NCBI GenBank assembly: GCA_013297745.1
Contig: JAAFIM010000001.1
Location: 100,304-164,303, forward strand
DNA: 64,000 bases
From: Chitinophagales bacterium
Lineage (GTDB): Bacteria > Bacteroidota > Bacteroidia > Chitinophagales > Saprospiraceae
Direction: 5' to 3'
How positions within the stretch are numbered: position 1 is the first letter of the stretch; each line of letters starts with the position of its first letter. Positions 6,952-16,124 of this stretch are shown in pieces. The notes beneath the pieces are model-generated. The model saw nothing but the letters and a program-made list of their open reading frames with translations. It was not told where the DNA came from and did no database searches. A program made the translations under genes and the position numbers.

Positions 6952-9033
6952 TTATTGGTTTTTGAAGCGGTTTAAGCCGCATTGCAAAAATTCTGCATAT
7001 TTTTCTTTATCAAAAATAGCCTCTACAGGCGAATGTAAAACCTCTTCGTTGGGGTTGATAAGCACATAAAGCGGCTGGGTTTGTTGCCCAAAATTTACAC
7101 TTTCAAACTCTGCCCAAAGACTGCCTACAGTACGCAATTTGCGCCCGTCGGCTGTAGTGCGGATGCTATCCAAAGCTTTTCTATCATCAACGTATAAAGA
7201 AATTAGCACAAAATTTTCATTCAGCAACTTATTCACTTTATCATCCACCCAAACTTGGTCTTCCATTTTGCGGCAGTTTTCGCAACCGTGTCCTGTAAAA
7301 TCTATCATAGCGGGTTTGTTGACTTTTTTGGCGTGAGCCAAGCCCTCGTAATAATCTTTGAAACATTCGGTAATCCCAGCAGGGCAACCACAAGGGCGGA
7401 AATAAGAATAACAAGCTGGAGGCGCAATTCCACTCAATAAAGCGGGCGTATCGTAAGTTTTGGTTTTAACGTTGGTATAAAAACCTGTAGAAAAATAAGC
7501 AGCCAAAGCCAACCAGAATAAAGCAAACCAACGCCGTTTTTTGGAAATCACCGCTTCTTTGTCGTCGTGGGGAAAACTAATCAAACCCAACAGATATAAA
7601 CCCGTACCCAAGGCACAAGCGATAGTCGCAGTAAGATAAGTTTCGTATTTCAAAATTCCCCAATGCTCGGTAAGGTCAGCTTTGGATAGGAATTTGAACG
7701 CTAAAGCCAATTCTATAAAACCTAAAATCACTTTCATTGAAGTCATCCAGCCGCCACTTTTGGGCAAACCGTTCAACCAAGCGGGGAACATAGCAAACAG
7801 CGCAAAAGGCAAAGCCAAAGCTGTAGAAAAGCCCAACATCCCCGCAGTTGGTCCCATCAATCCACCGTCGGCAGCTTCTACCAATAAAGTGCCAATAATA
7901 GGCCCTGTACAAGAGAAAGAAACCAAAGCCAAAGTGAAAGCCATAAAGAAAATTCCCAACAAACCGCCTTTATCTGAAGCGTTTTCGGTGGCTGTAGTCC
8001 AAGACGAAGGCAATTTTATATCGTAATAACCAAAAAACGAAATCGCAAAAGCTACAAATAATATAAAAAACAAAGTATTGGGCAACCAATGGGTAGAAAT
8101 CCAATTCAAAATATCAGCACCAAAAGCTAAGGTTAAACCCAAACCCAAAGCGACATAAATTAGAATAATCGCTGCGCCGTAAATGAGCGAGTTGATAACC
8201 CCTTCTGCGCCCGCTTTTCCCCTTTTGGTAAAATAAGAAACCGTAAGCGGCACCATAGGAAACACACAGGGCGTAAGCAACGCCAACAAACCACCCAAAA
8301 AGCCGAATACGAAAATCATCAACCAACTTTGTTTATTCAAGCCCACCGCGTTAGAATTAACCCCACAACTGCCACCACTTTGAGCTATTGCAGATTGCGA
8401 ACTCACCAAAATAGGGCGGCTAATTTCTGTAGTCAAAGCGTTGTTAGTATTAATTTGAACCAATTTGGGCGTATCTACTGCCGTGTTGGGACTATCTATT
8501 TTAGCCAAGTTTTGTGTGTCCAAAGGCACAACATTTGTATTATTAGCGTTGGTCGTGTCGGCTTGTGCGGTTGGTTTTAACACAAAATCTATATCCGTAG
8601 GCGGCAAACATTGTGTAGCATCGCAAGTCATAAAGGTAAGAAAACCTTTTAGCTCTTTTGTACCCGCTTTAACCTTTAATTTATGGGTTATAACCAAATC
8701 TTTTTTGTATTTGGTAACATTCATCTCAAAACCCTCATCAAAACCTTCTTTTTTATTTTCGGGTTTTGAAGTACTTTCGGCTGCTTTGCCTTTTGATTCT
8801 GCATTTTCAAAGGTAAAAGATGTAGCGAATGGGCCTTGGTCGCTTTCCAAGTATTGGGAATAAACAACCCAACCTTCATTAATTTTAGCCTTAAAAGTAG
8901 CTTCCCATTCTGTCTCATTGATTGCTTTGGCAGACCAAGACCATTTGACTACATCAGTAGCTTTTTGTGCAAATAAGCTATTGGCAACAAATAACAATAG
9001 AATTATAGATAAAATTATTCTCATCATAATCAA
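6952..9033 (-). CDS. dsbD: Thiol:disulfide interchange protein DsbD
   Basis: About 690 residues with three parts. After a signal peptide (ATGs at residues 1, 3 and 4; MRIILSI is a likely start), an N-terminal periplasmic domain of about 120 residues carries the pair in TCDATQCLPP. A central eight-helix transmembrane part carries TPCVFPMVPLT (about 257) and SCTGPIIG. The C-terminal thioredoxin-like domain has GCENCRKME near 584. DsbD passes electrons from cytoplasmic thioredoxin through the membrane to periplasmic reductases, and all six expected cysteines are present. It follows 14 bases after a gene encoding a second copy of its own N-terminal domain, so the two are probably co-transcribed. 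Confidence 0.93.
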   Translation of the reverse strand: MIMMRIILSIILLLFVANSLFAQKATDVVKWSWSAKAINETEWEATFKAKINEGWVVYSQYLESDQGPFATSFTFENAESKGKAAESTSKPENKKEGFDEGFEMNVTKYKKDLVITHKLKVKAGTKELKGFLTFMTCDATQCLPPTDIDFVLKPTAQADTTNANNTNVVPLDTQNLAKIDSPNTAVDTPKLVQINTNNALTTEISRPILVSSQSAIAQSGGSCGVNSNAVGLNKQSWLMIFVFGFLGGLLALLTPCVFPMVPLTVSYFTKRGKAGAEGVINSLIYGAAIILIYVALGLGLTLAFGADILNWISTHWLPNTLFFILFVAFAISFFGYYDIKLPSSWTTATENASDKGGLLGIFFMAFTLALVSFSCTGPIIGTLLVEAADGGLMGPTAGMLGFSTALALPFALFAMFPAWLNGLPKSGGWMTSMKVILGFIELALAFKFLSKADLTEHWGILKYETYLTATIACALGTGLYLLGLISFPHDDKEAVISKKRRWFALFWLALAAYFSTGFYTNVKTKTYDTPALLSGIAPPACYSYFRPCGCPAGITECFKDYYEGLAHAKKVNKPAMIDFTGHGCENCRKMEDQVWVDDKVNKLLNENFVLISLYVDDRKALDSIRTTADGRKLRTVGSLWAEFESVNFGQQTQPLYVLINPNEEVLHSPVEAIFDKEKYAEFLQCGLNRFKNQ

Positions 9034-9047
9034 AATTTTAAACCAAT

Positions 9048-9500
9048 TTATTTAAGCAAAATTTCAAAATCCACATCGCGGGGCGGCAAGCAAGTATTGT
9101 CATCGCAAGTCATATAAGTAACCACGCCTTTAATCTTTTGACCTTTTTTAGCTTTTATAGTTTGTACAAATTTGACCTGTTTTTTATATTTGACCAAATT
9201 CATCTCAAACGTATTATCAAAACCCTCTATTTTAGTACCGACTTCTACAGGTTTGGTTGCACTCACCTCTTTTTGACCTTCCGACAATTCAAACTTTATA
9301 GCAGTAGCTACAGGGCCTTGGTCGCTTTCCAAATTTTGAGAATAGATAGCCCATTTGTCGTCGAGTGTGGCGGTAAGGGTAACTTTATAATCGTTTTTGC
9401 CCGATTTTTTGGCTTCAAAAGTCCATTTTACGGGATTTTTTTGCGCCCAAATTGTGGTAAATGTGAATAAGCAAAGCGCGAGGAAAAGGATTTTTTGCAT
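9048..9500 (-). CDS. Stand-alone DsbD N-terminal-domain protein
   Basis: 150 residues with a signal peptide (MQKILFLALCLFTFTTIWAQ) and one domain parallel to residues about 25-150 of the downstream DsbD. Shared blocks are YSQ.LESDQGP.AT, EGFD..FEMN..KYKK and TYMTCDDNTCLPPRDVDF. The cysteine pair is kept. It is likely a soluble periplasmic thiol-exchange partner produced by domain duplication; no membrane part is present. Promoter box TAttTTTG at 9554-9547. Confidence 0.82.
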   Translation of the reverse strand: MQKILFLALCLFTFTTIWAQKNPVKWTFEAKKSGKNDYKVTLTATLDDKWAIYSQNLESDQGPVATAIKFELSEGQKEVSATKPVEVGTKIEGFDNTFEMNLVKYKKQVKFVQTIKAKKGQKIKGVVTYMTCDDNTCLPPRDVDFEILLK

Positions 9501-9546
9501 AAGAAGTGAGAAAATTTAGAAATTGTTTGTAAATTAAATCCGACCG

Positions 9547-9554
9547 CAAAAATA
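9547..9554 (-). promoter_or_regulatory. -7 box of the nDsbD-dsbD operon
   Basis: The minus-strand TATTTTTG matches TAnnTTTG about 45 bases before the ATG at 9500. Confidence 0.55.
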
Positions 9555-9616
9555 CAGCCTTTTTTGTTTAGAAAATTATAAAGGAACGTTAATCTTTTGA
9601 TAAAGTTGGCAAAAGG

Positions 9617-10672
9617 CTATTTAATCTTGTGCGCGGGGTCGTTGATTGCGTCTTCGTGTTTATATTTTTTCTTTCTGCCGCTCAATACGGTGCGATAGCG
9701 TTCTGGGTGCAAACGAATATCTTTGACCAAATACTGCACATCCAAAACTGTGGTTTGCAAATCGGTAGAAAATTGTTTGTCGTAGATGAGTTTGTTCAAT
9801 AAGCCGTTTTGGTCTTTGACATTAGCCAAAAGTTGTACTTGAGTCATTGTTTCGTTGGTTTTTTTCAAAACGCCCTGCAACTCGGCTATAGTTTTATTCA
9901 TCGTTTCTACAGTTTCGTTGGTTTCTTTGAGCAATTTTTCCACGTTGCCATCTTTTACCTGTTTGGTAATCGCATTAACATTTTTGAGCATTGCCGTAAT
10001 TTCATCATTATTAGCTTTAAGATTATCGCTAATTGTTTTGAGATTAGCAACCGTAATGGAGATATTGACGGACGAACTCACCAATAAATTATTCACATTA
10101 TCGGATATACTTTTGAGGTTGCCGACGGTAGCGCGCACATCTGCCAAAGTCTGCTTCAATTCGCCTGATTCTTCGGCAGCCACACTCGCCCACAATTTTT
10201 GGGCAGAATCCAATTTGTTGAGATAAGGTTCAACAATAGGCTTAACCCCATCTATCATAGAAGCGATTTGCCCTTGTATCATTTCCCCATTTTGAAGGCA
10301 ATCTGCGCCTGTACAAGGTTTGGCGGACTTTAATTCTATGGTTTTGCCACTCATTATGGAAGGCTGTATCAACATAGCGCGGCTTGTGGGGTCTTTGCTA
10401 ATGCTAGTACCACCTTTTAGGCTCATTTCGGCTATTACTTTACCCTGAAGTTCTTTAGTCCCCAAGTAGATATTGGTAACTGCCCCAACTCTATAACCGT
10501 TGATAGTCACAGGAGCGGCTATTTGCAAGCCCTCGACACTATCATAAACTGCATTAATGACAATGCCACTTGTAAAAACATTTTTACCTTTCAAAAAATT
10601 ATAGCCCCAGAATATCAAAACGGCAGCGCACGCGCCCAAAATGCCTACTTTTACCTCGTTTTTTAAAGCCAT
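9617..10672 (-). CDS. MCE (MlaD-like) family protein
   Basis: 351 residues: one N-terminal membrane anchor (about 10-27), then an MCE domain (about 35-115: YDSVEGLQIAAPVTINGYRV), then a long helical region with heptad-like leucines (about 140-320). MCE proteins form hexameric tubes that carry lipids between the membranes; MlaD is the binding component in phospholipid transport. It is the downstream member of an amidase-MCE-MCE set. The 111-base gap before it holds its own TAttTTTG box at 10780-10773. Confidence 0.85.
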   Translation of the reverse strand: MALKNEVKVGILGACAAVLIFWGYNFLKGKNVFTSGIVINAVYDSVEGLQIAAPVTINGYRVGAVTNIYLGTKELQGKVIAEMSLKGGTSISKDPTSRAMLIQPSIMSGKTIELKSAKPCTGADCLQNGEMIQGQIASMIDGVKPIVEPYLNKLDSAQKLWASVAAEESGELKQTLADVRATVGNLKSISDNVNNLLVSSSVNISITVANLKTISDNLKANNDEITAMLKNVNAITKQVKDGNVEKLLKETNETVETMNKTIAELQGVLKKTNETMTQVQLLANVKDQNGLLNKLIYDKQFSTDLQTTVLDVQYLVKDIRLHPERYRTVLSGRKKKYKHEDAINDPAHKIK

Positions 10673-10772
10673 TTTAAGTGTTTTTTATTAGAATTTTGTT
10701 AGTTGTGATTATAGTTTTTGCCAAACCTGAAATAAGGTTATAGGCAGTGGATTAGAAGCATTTTTTGAGCAG

Positions 10773-10780
10773 CAAAAATA
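10773..10780 (-). promoter_or_regulatory. -7 box upstream of the second MCE gene
   Basis: TATTTTTG on the minus strand, in the gap between the two MCE genes, about 100 bases before the ATG at 10672. It suggests transcription partly independent of the upstream genes. Confidence 0.5.
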
Positions 10781-10783
10781 GAT

Positions 10784-11746
10784 TTACTTTTTGAACACTC
10801 TTCGGTATTTTTCGGGATTTTCATAAATATCTTTCACCTTTTGGTCGGTTTGGTTGATATTATTATGCAATTTGATAGCGGGGCTGTCTTGAAACATCAT
10901 TTTTTGCGCTGTGGGGCTATTTTTAAACGACTTTACTTGCTTATCCAGCCCCTCTACAGCTGCACCTGCTTTGGTTATTGCGGTGGAATTGGTTTGTATA
11001 GATTTATCCACACTATCAATTTTAGCCGCATAAGTTGGTATTTGCTTATTCAACTGCATTTGTTGCACACCTGCGAGTTGTTTATTCATATCTTTAAGCA
11101 TTTTTTCGTACTCTGGCATCTTTTTCTTCACATCTTCGGAAAGTTGTTGATAAGATTTTACTGAGTTATTGACCGTTTTATTCAATTGGGGTATTTTTTT
11201 AGCCCAAGAATCTGTATTTTTGCGCAAGTTTTCTATAGAAGCCATTGTATTGTACAATAAAGTATCCACATTACCCCGTATGCTGTATTTGTTCAGCACA
11301 GAATCGGCTTTGGCGCGCACTCCTATTGTAGCATCTTTGATAGATTGGGGAACAGACAAGACCCTACCTTTAAGCATTTCTTCGCCTTGCAAGCAATCAG
11401 AAAAGCAAGGTTCGCTTGAAACCAAATTAATTTGCCGTCCGCCAATAATGGAAGTATAAGTAATGACTGCTTCTGTATTGCGGGGCAATTTTACCTTTTC
11501 TACTATAGACATAGTAATTTTTATTTTTCCTGTCTGTTCATTTTTTTCTTCGGCGGATACATAACCCACATACATACCATTATGATAAACCCAATTATTG
11601 GGTTTGAGATGATAGATACTATCGTATTCGCTATACAAAGTGAGGCTTCGCTTGAGTACACCGCTTCTTTTGACGGCAGTATAAGCCCACAAAAAAGCAA
11701 TAAGTAAGCTTAGACCAATTAAACCAATAATAGATTCTTTTTTCAT
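10784..11746 (-). CDS. MCE (MlaD-like) family protein
   Basis: 320 residues: one anchor helix (about 7-24), an MCE domain (about 35-115: YDSIYHLKPNNWVYHNGMYV, then TYTSIIGGRQINL), and a coiled-coil-like tail. It is a distant paralogue of the next gene, sharing the layout and the E/KPC...C spacing after the domain (EPCFSDC here, KPCTGADC there). It begins 28 bases after the amidase stop, so it is probably in that operon. Likely role is lipid traffic across the periplasm. Confidence 0.83.
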   Translation of the reverse strand: MKKESIIGLIGLSLLIAFLWAYTAVKRSGVLKRSLTLYSEYDSIYHLKPNNWVYHNGMYVGYVSAEEKNEQTGKIKITMSIVEKVKLPRNTEAVITYTSIIGGRQINLVSSEPCFSDCLQGEEMLKGRVLSVPQSIKDATIGVRAKADSVLNKYSIRGNVDTLLYNTMASIENLRKNTDSWAKKIPQLNKTVNNSVKSYQQLSEDVKKKMPEYEKMLKDMNKQLAGVQQMQLNKQIPTYAAKIDSVDKSIQTNSTAITKAGAAVEGLDKQVKSFKNSPTAQKMMFQDSPAIKLHNNINQTDQKVKDIYENPEKYRRVFKK

Positions 11747-11774
11747 ATAATTTTTTGCAAAAAAAAATTAAAAT

Positions 11775-12896
11775 TTACTGCCTTTTGCCGCCTTTATACG
11801 TTATCAAAAAAGCATCTGGAAAACCATTGCTACGCCAAAAAGCCAATTCTGTTTGGGCTTGAGTTAAATTAGTAAATTTACCAACCAAATACTTGTGCGC
11901 ACCGTTATAAAATTCGGTTTGTAGATTTTGTACTTTACGCAGGTTGGTCGCATCAATAGCTATGGGTTTGGTAGAAGAAGCCAATTGCACCCTATAAACG
12001 ACAGAATTTGCTGAAGCGTTGGAGTTATCCACAGGGCTGATGTGGACAACTGGATTATTTTGTGTATTTTGTACGGTCTGCGTTTCTTTATTAAAAGAAA
12101 TTTTGCCCATATCCAACTCTTCCAGATATTGGCGCAAAGCCCTATAAATAGCAGAAGCGGTATAAACTTGCCCTTTGTCGGACAACAGATAATTTTCGTC
12201 TTGGGTATTGGATAAAAAACCTGTTTCTACCAACACACTCGGCATAGCAGAAGCCTTGAGCACCATAAACCCTGCTTGTTTGACCCCGCGACTTGGGCGT
12301 TGGGAACGAGCCGTGAATTGACCTTCTATCTTTTCGGCCAAAGAAAGGCTTTGTTTCAAATAAGCGTTTTGGTACATAGATAAAATAATATGCGCTTCGG
12401 GCGAATTGGGATTGTACCCGTCATAACGTCTTTCGTAATTATTTTCTAACAAAATCACCGAATTTTCGCGCTTGGCTACGTTCAAATTTTCTTCGGCTGT
12501 GTGCAAACCCATTACGTAAGTTTCAGAGCCTAATATATTTTCATTCCGTTTGAGCAACGAATTGCAATGAATAGAGATAAAAATATCCGCTTTGGCATCA
12601 TTAGCGATTTGGGCGCGTTCGTGCAATTCTAAAAAAACGTCCGTATTGCGGGTATAAACCACCTTGACATTATCCAAATGTGTGGTCAAATACCCACCAA
12701 CTTTAAGTGCTATGCTCAAAGCTATATTTTTTTCTTGAGCTTTTTTGCCCAACGAACCGCTATCTTTGCCGCCGTGCCCTGCATCTATCACCACAATCCG
12801 CTTGTTGGGCTTGGGTGCGTAAGTTGCACTAGATTCAAAAGCAGTGGCAGGCAACAACAACCAAAGCAATAGTGCTATATATTTAAAATGGTTCAA
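11775..12896 (-). CDS. N-acetylmuramoyl-L-alanine amidase with C-terminal SPOR-like domain
   Basis: 373 residues with a signal peptide. Residues about 30-255 are an Amidase_3 zinc domain with the expected ligands: DAGHGGKDSG (first His), the early Glu in EKNIALSI, FISIHCNS (second His) and the catalytic Glu in VLVETGFLSN. The last 80 residues (VYRVQLASS... FYNGAHKYLVGKF) fit a SPOR peptidoglycan-binding domain. It cleaves the stem peptide from muramic acid during septum or wall turnover. It is divergent from lptD, with a TActTTTG box at 12944-12937 between them. Confidence 0.92.
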   Translation of the reverse strand: MNHFKYIALLLWLLLPATAFESSATYAPKPNKRIVVIDAGHGGKDSGSLGKKAQEKNIALSIALKVGGYLTTHLDNVKVVYTRNTDVFLELHERAQIANDAKADIFISIHCNSLLKRNENILGSETYVMGLHTAEENLNVAKRENSVILLENNYERRYDGYNPNSPEAHIILSMYQNAYLKQSLSLAEKIEGQFTARSQRPSRGVKQAGFMVLKASAMPSVLVETGFLSNTQDENYLLSDKGQVYTASAIYRALRQYLEELDMGKISFNKETQTVQNTQNNPVVHISPVDNSNASANSVVYRVQLASSTKPIAIDATNLRKVQNLQTEFYNGAHKYLVGKFTNLTQAQTELAFWRSNGFPDAFLITYKGGKRQ

Positions 12897-12936
12897 TTTT
12901 TGAGTTTCAATTTTTTTACATTAAAAATTTTGGCTG

Positions 12937-12944
12937 CAAAAGTA
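12937..12944 (-). promoter_or_regulatory. -7 box of the amidase-MCE operon
   Basis: Minus-strand TACTTTTG, about 40 bases before the amidase ATG. Confidence 0.55.
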
Positions 12945-13040
12945 GCTTTTTTTTCGCGTTTGATGCTGTTTGCGGCTTTTATTATAAAAAAAATTATTTA
13001 GTATTTCAATCAAAATATAGATTTTACACCTTTTTTCTGT

Positions 13041-15980
13041 ATGCAACGTATAAATTACCTTTATTTTTTTATTCTAATTTCTTTATTTTCATCTTGTGTA
13101 TATCCATACCACACAGCTCAAGCGCGGCGGGGTAGAACTCAAGCCAAAAAATTGCAAAAGATTGAAAAACAAAACTTTGCTAAAAATTTGGTAGCTCGGT
13201 TGGATAGTTTTTTGTTGGGCGTAGAGCCAAAAATAGAAAATGGAAAAATTAAAATTTTCAAATCGCCAACAATAATTATAGATAGTGCTAAACTAGACAG
13301 CACCAAAACAGCAGCCAATAAAATATCCAAATTAAATAAAACTACCAAAGATAGCAGCCTAATCGCCAATGACAGTTTGAGCAACAGCGTAGATAGTACC
13401 AAGATAAGCGCGGATAGTAGCTTATTGGATAGTATTTTGCCGCGTCCAGATTATATCAAATTTTCATCTGATTCGTTGGACGCAGAAGTCAATTATCAAG
13501 CTCGCGATTCTATGATTTATGAACTTTCGGAACGCAAAATTTATCTTTATGGAGAAGCAGAGGTTATTTATAAAGATTATAAACTCACGGCAGGCAAAAT
13601 TGTCATTGATTTGCAAAGTTCTTTGGCTGTGGCTGAAGGTTTGTTGGATAGCAATGATATAGAAAAAGAAAGGCCAACTTTTAAGGACGCGGGGCAAGAA
13701 TTTACGGCAAAAAAGATAGAATTTAATTTCAAATCTAAAAAAGGTAAAGTTTATGAAGCCAGCACCAAGCAAGGCGATGGATTTTTTATCAGCGAAGTTA
13801 CCAAATTCATATCCCGCAACGACAGTACAGCCCAAGAAGGCGATGTGATTTATAGCGAAAACTGTTTATATACAACCTGCAATCACAGATATCCGCATTT
13901 TGGCATAAGAGGCACAAAAGCTAAAGTTATACCCAACAGATTGATAGTATTAGGGCCTTCTTATTTAGAAATTATGGGCACACCTACCCCTTTGGTATTG
14001 CCATTTGCTTTTTTTCCCCTCAATCAAAAAAATGATAGAAGTTCTGGCTTAGTTTTTTCCACCAATATCGTTTTTTCGCCAGCTTTTGGCGCGGGTTTAT
14101 TGGGTATGGGTTATTATTTTAGATTTTCTGACAATATAGATTTAAGACTGACTGCAGATTTGTATATGCGGGGTAGTTTTGCTATCAATGCAGCTTCAGA
14201 ATATGTATCTCGTTATCAATATAAAGGCAATTTTAGATTTGGTTATTCTCGTTTTATTTTTGACCAACAAGGCACACCAGGATATAGAATTCAACCCGAT
14301 TTTAATATCAACTGGGTATATAATCAAGATGTCAAAGCCCACCCCAGCCGCACTTTTTCGGCTTCAGTCAATTTTGGTACAGCCAATTATTTTAGAATAA
14401 ACAGCAATTCAGCCAATCAAGTACTACAAGGCACTTTTCAATCGCAAATATCTCTTTCTCAACGACTTAGCAAAAACCTAACCTTTATTATTTCTGCTTC
14501 GCACAGCCAAAACACAGCCACCCGAGTGATGACGCTCAACTTGCCTTCATCCCAATTAAGGCTCAACAACATCAGCCCGTTCAAACGCAAAGTAGGCAGT
14601 GGCGATAAATGGTATGAACAGATAAAATTCGCTTATAATATTTCTTTCGACAATAGAATTTCTATTGCGGACAGCCTTTTGTTTGCGCCTGAAGGTTTGC
14701 AGCGATTGTTGGATACTATGGATTATAGCATTAAGCACCAGCCACAATTGACGTTCAACCTCAAAGTTTTGAAATATATCAATGTTCAACCCCAATTACA
14801 GTATTCAGAAACTTGGGTTTTCCAGTCCAAAGAACGCGTTTTCAACAATTCTTTATTTATAAAACCAGATACGACCTTCAACTCCGAAGACCGCACTGTA
14901 GTGGATAAAATAAAATTTGACACCACTTTTGGCAGGGTAGAAACGAGCAAAGCGCGCGGCTTTTATCAAATCCGAGATATGAGCGCAGGCTTAAGTATGA
15001 ACACACAAATTTATGCTTTTACGAGTTTTGCTATAGGTAGATTGCACAGAATAAGAGCTGTTTTTCGCCCAGATGTGGGTTTTAGATGGCGGCCAGACTA
15101 TCAATCCGATTTTTGGAATTATTATCAAGAATTAATCACAGATTCGCGTTATCCTGACCGTAGCCAATTTTTCAGGAGATACGATGCAGCCCCAGGAGGC
15201 GGCAAGTCTGCACTCATCACTTATGCGCTTTCTACCCGCATAGACGGCAAATGGCGGAAAGCAGCAGCAGATACCAGCAAAGAACGATACAAAAATATCA
15301 TTTTATTGAATAACGTAGCCCTTTCAGGCAATTACAACATAGCCATAGATTCGTTTCAATGGTCTGTCATCAATATGAACGCCAACGCCACTTTATTGAA
15401 ATTAATAACTTTAACCACTAATTTTAGCTTTGACCCTTATACAGCCGACAAAAATACAGACCGCAGGCTACAAAGTTTGGAATGGAACGAAAACGGTAGA
15501 TTAGCCCGCCTTACCAATTGTAATCTCAACGCTTCCACCTCTTTAAGCAATGGCTCTTGGGCAGAAATATCCAAAGCCTTGGGCATACAACCCAAAACAG
15601 AAAAAACCAAAAGCCCCAATCCCAACAATCCAGCTTTTTTGCAAGCCTTGACCCTCAATTATAACCTAAATGTAGCCTTCAAATACGCCAACGGCAAAGA
15701 CACCACTTTATATACCAGCAACGAATTAAGTTTGGTGGGGACTTTCAATTTTAGCAAAAATTGGAATATGCGCATTACTCGTATAGGCTATGATTTTAGC
15801 CGCCAAACTCTAACTTATCCCGATTTTACCTTTTCGCGCAAATTGCATTGTTGGGAAATGGGTGTAGAATGGTGTCCAGCCCCTGAACGCAGAACTTGGC
15901 GATTTTTCTTACAAGTCAGACCTGGTAGCCTTGGTTTTATTAGAGTACCTTACAATAAAACTGTTTTAGACCCTTATTAA
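13041..15980 (+). CDS. lptD: LptD/OstA-like LPS-assembly outer-membrane protein
   Basis: 979 residues. A signal or lipoprotein-like start (LFSSCVYPYH) is followed by a Lys/Ser/Asp-rich linker. At about 150-260 is an OstA-like periplasmic part (YGEAEVIYKDYKLTAGKIVI), and about 280-979 is a beta-barrel with many alternating strands. In this phylum the equivalent protein inserts lipopolysaccharide in the outer leaflet. The length fits Bacteroidota LptD-like proteins, and adjacency to a divergent amidase-MCE set is a common arrangement. It ends in an aromatic/hydrophobic strand near PYNKTVLDPY. Confidence 0.85.
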   Translation: MQRINYLYFFILISLFSSCVYPYHTAQARRGRTQAKKLQKIEKQNFAKNLVARLDSFLLGVEPKIENGKIKIFKSPTIIIDSAKLDSTKTAANKISKLNKTTKDSSLIANDSLSNSVDSTKISADSSLLDSILPRPDYIKFSSDSLDAEVNYQARDSMIYELSERKIYLYGEAEVIYKDYKLTAGKIVIDLQSSLAVAEGLLDSNDIEKERPTFKDAGQEFTAKKIEFNFKSKKGKVYEASTKQGDGFFISEVTKFISRNDSTAQEGDVIYSENCLYTTCNHRYPHFGIRGTKAKVIPNRLIVLGPSYLEIMGTPTPLVLPFAFFPLNQKNDRSSGLVFSTNIVFSPAFGAGLLGMGYYFRFSDNIDLRLTADLYMRGSFAINAASEYVSRYQYKGNFRFGYSRFIFDQQGTPGYRIQPDFNINWVYNQDVKAHPSRTFSASVNFGTANYFRINSNSANQVLQGTFQSQISLSQRLSKNLTFIISASHSQNTATRVMTLNLPSSQLRLNNISPFKRKVGSGDKWYEQIKFAYNISFDNRISIADSLLFAPEGLQRLLDTMDYSIKHQPQLTFNLKVLKYINVQPQLQYSETWVFQSKERVFNNSLFIKPDTTFNSEDRTVVDKIKFDTTFGRVETSKARGFYQIRDMSAGLSMNTQIYAFTSFAIGRLHRIRAVFRPDVGFRWRPDYQSDFWNYYQELITDSRYPDRSQFFRRYDAAPGGGKSALITYALSTRIDGKWRKAAADTSKERYKNIILLNNVALSGNYNIAIDSFQWSVINMNANATLLKLITLTTNFSFDPYTADKNTDRRLQSLEWNENGRLARLTNCNLNASTSLSNGSWAEISKALGIQPKTEKTKSPNPNNPAFLQALTLNYNLNVAFKYANGKDTTLYTSNELSLVGTFNFSKNWNMRITRIGYDFSRQTLTYPDFTFSRKLHCWEMGVEWCPAPERRTWRFFLQVRPGSLGFIRVPYNKTVLDPY

Positions 15981-16004
15981 TAAAATTAAAAAGCCTTTTC
16001 TTAA

Positions 16005-16043
16005 AATTAAAAAGCCTTTTCTCTACGAAAGGGCTTTTTTTTA
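16005..16043 (+). terminator. Terminator of lptD
   Basis: Stem AAAAGCCTTTTC / GAAAGGGCTTTTTT with a T run. A partial copy of its left arm precedes it by about 23 bases. Confidence 0.75.
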
Positions 16044-16074
16044 TTGATAAAATGATAAATATGCAAATAAATAC

Positions 16075-16082
16075 TACTTTTG
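16075..16082 (+). promoter_or_regulatory. -7 box of the symporter gene
   Basis: TACTTTTG, 43 bases before the ATG at 16125. Confidence 0.5.
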
Positions 16083-16124
16083 CGGTTCTAAAAAAATTAA
16101 GTCGTTAGCAAAAAATATAAAATT

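Noticed and set aside
8465-8863. 132-codon antisense frame opposite dsbD
   Set aside because: Shadow frame with no promoter or domain.
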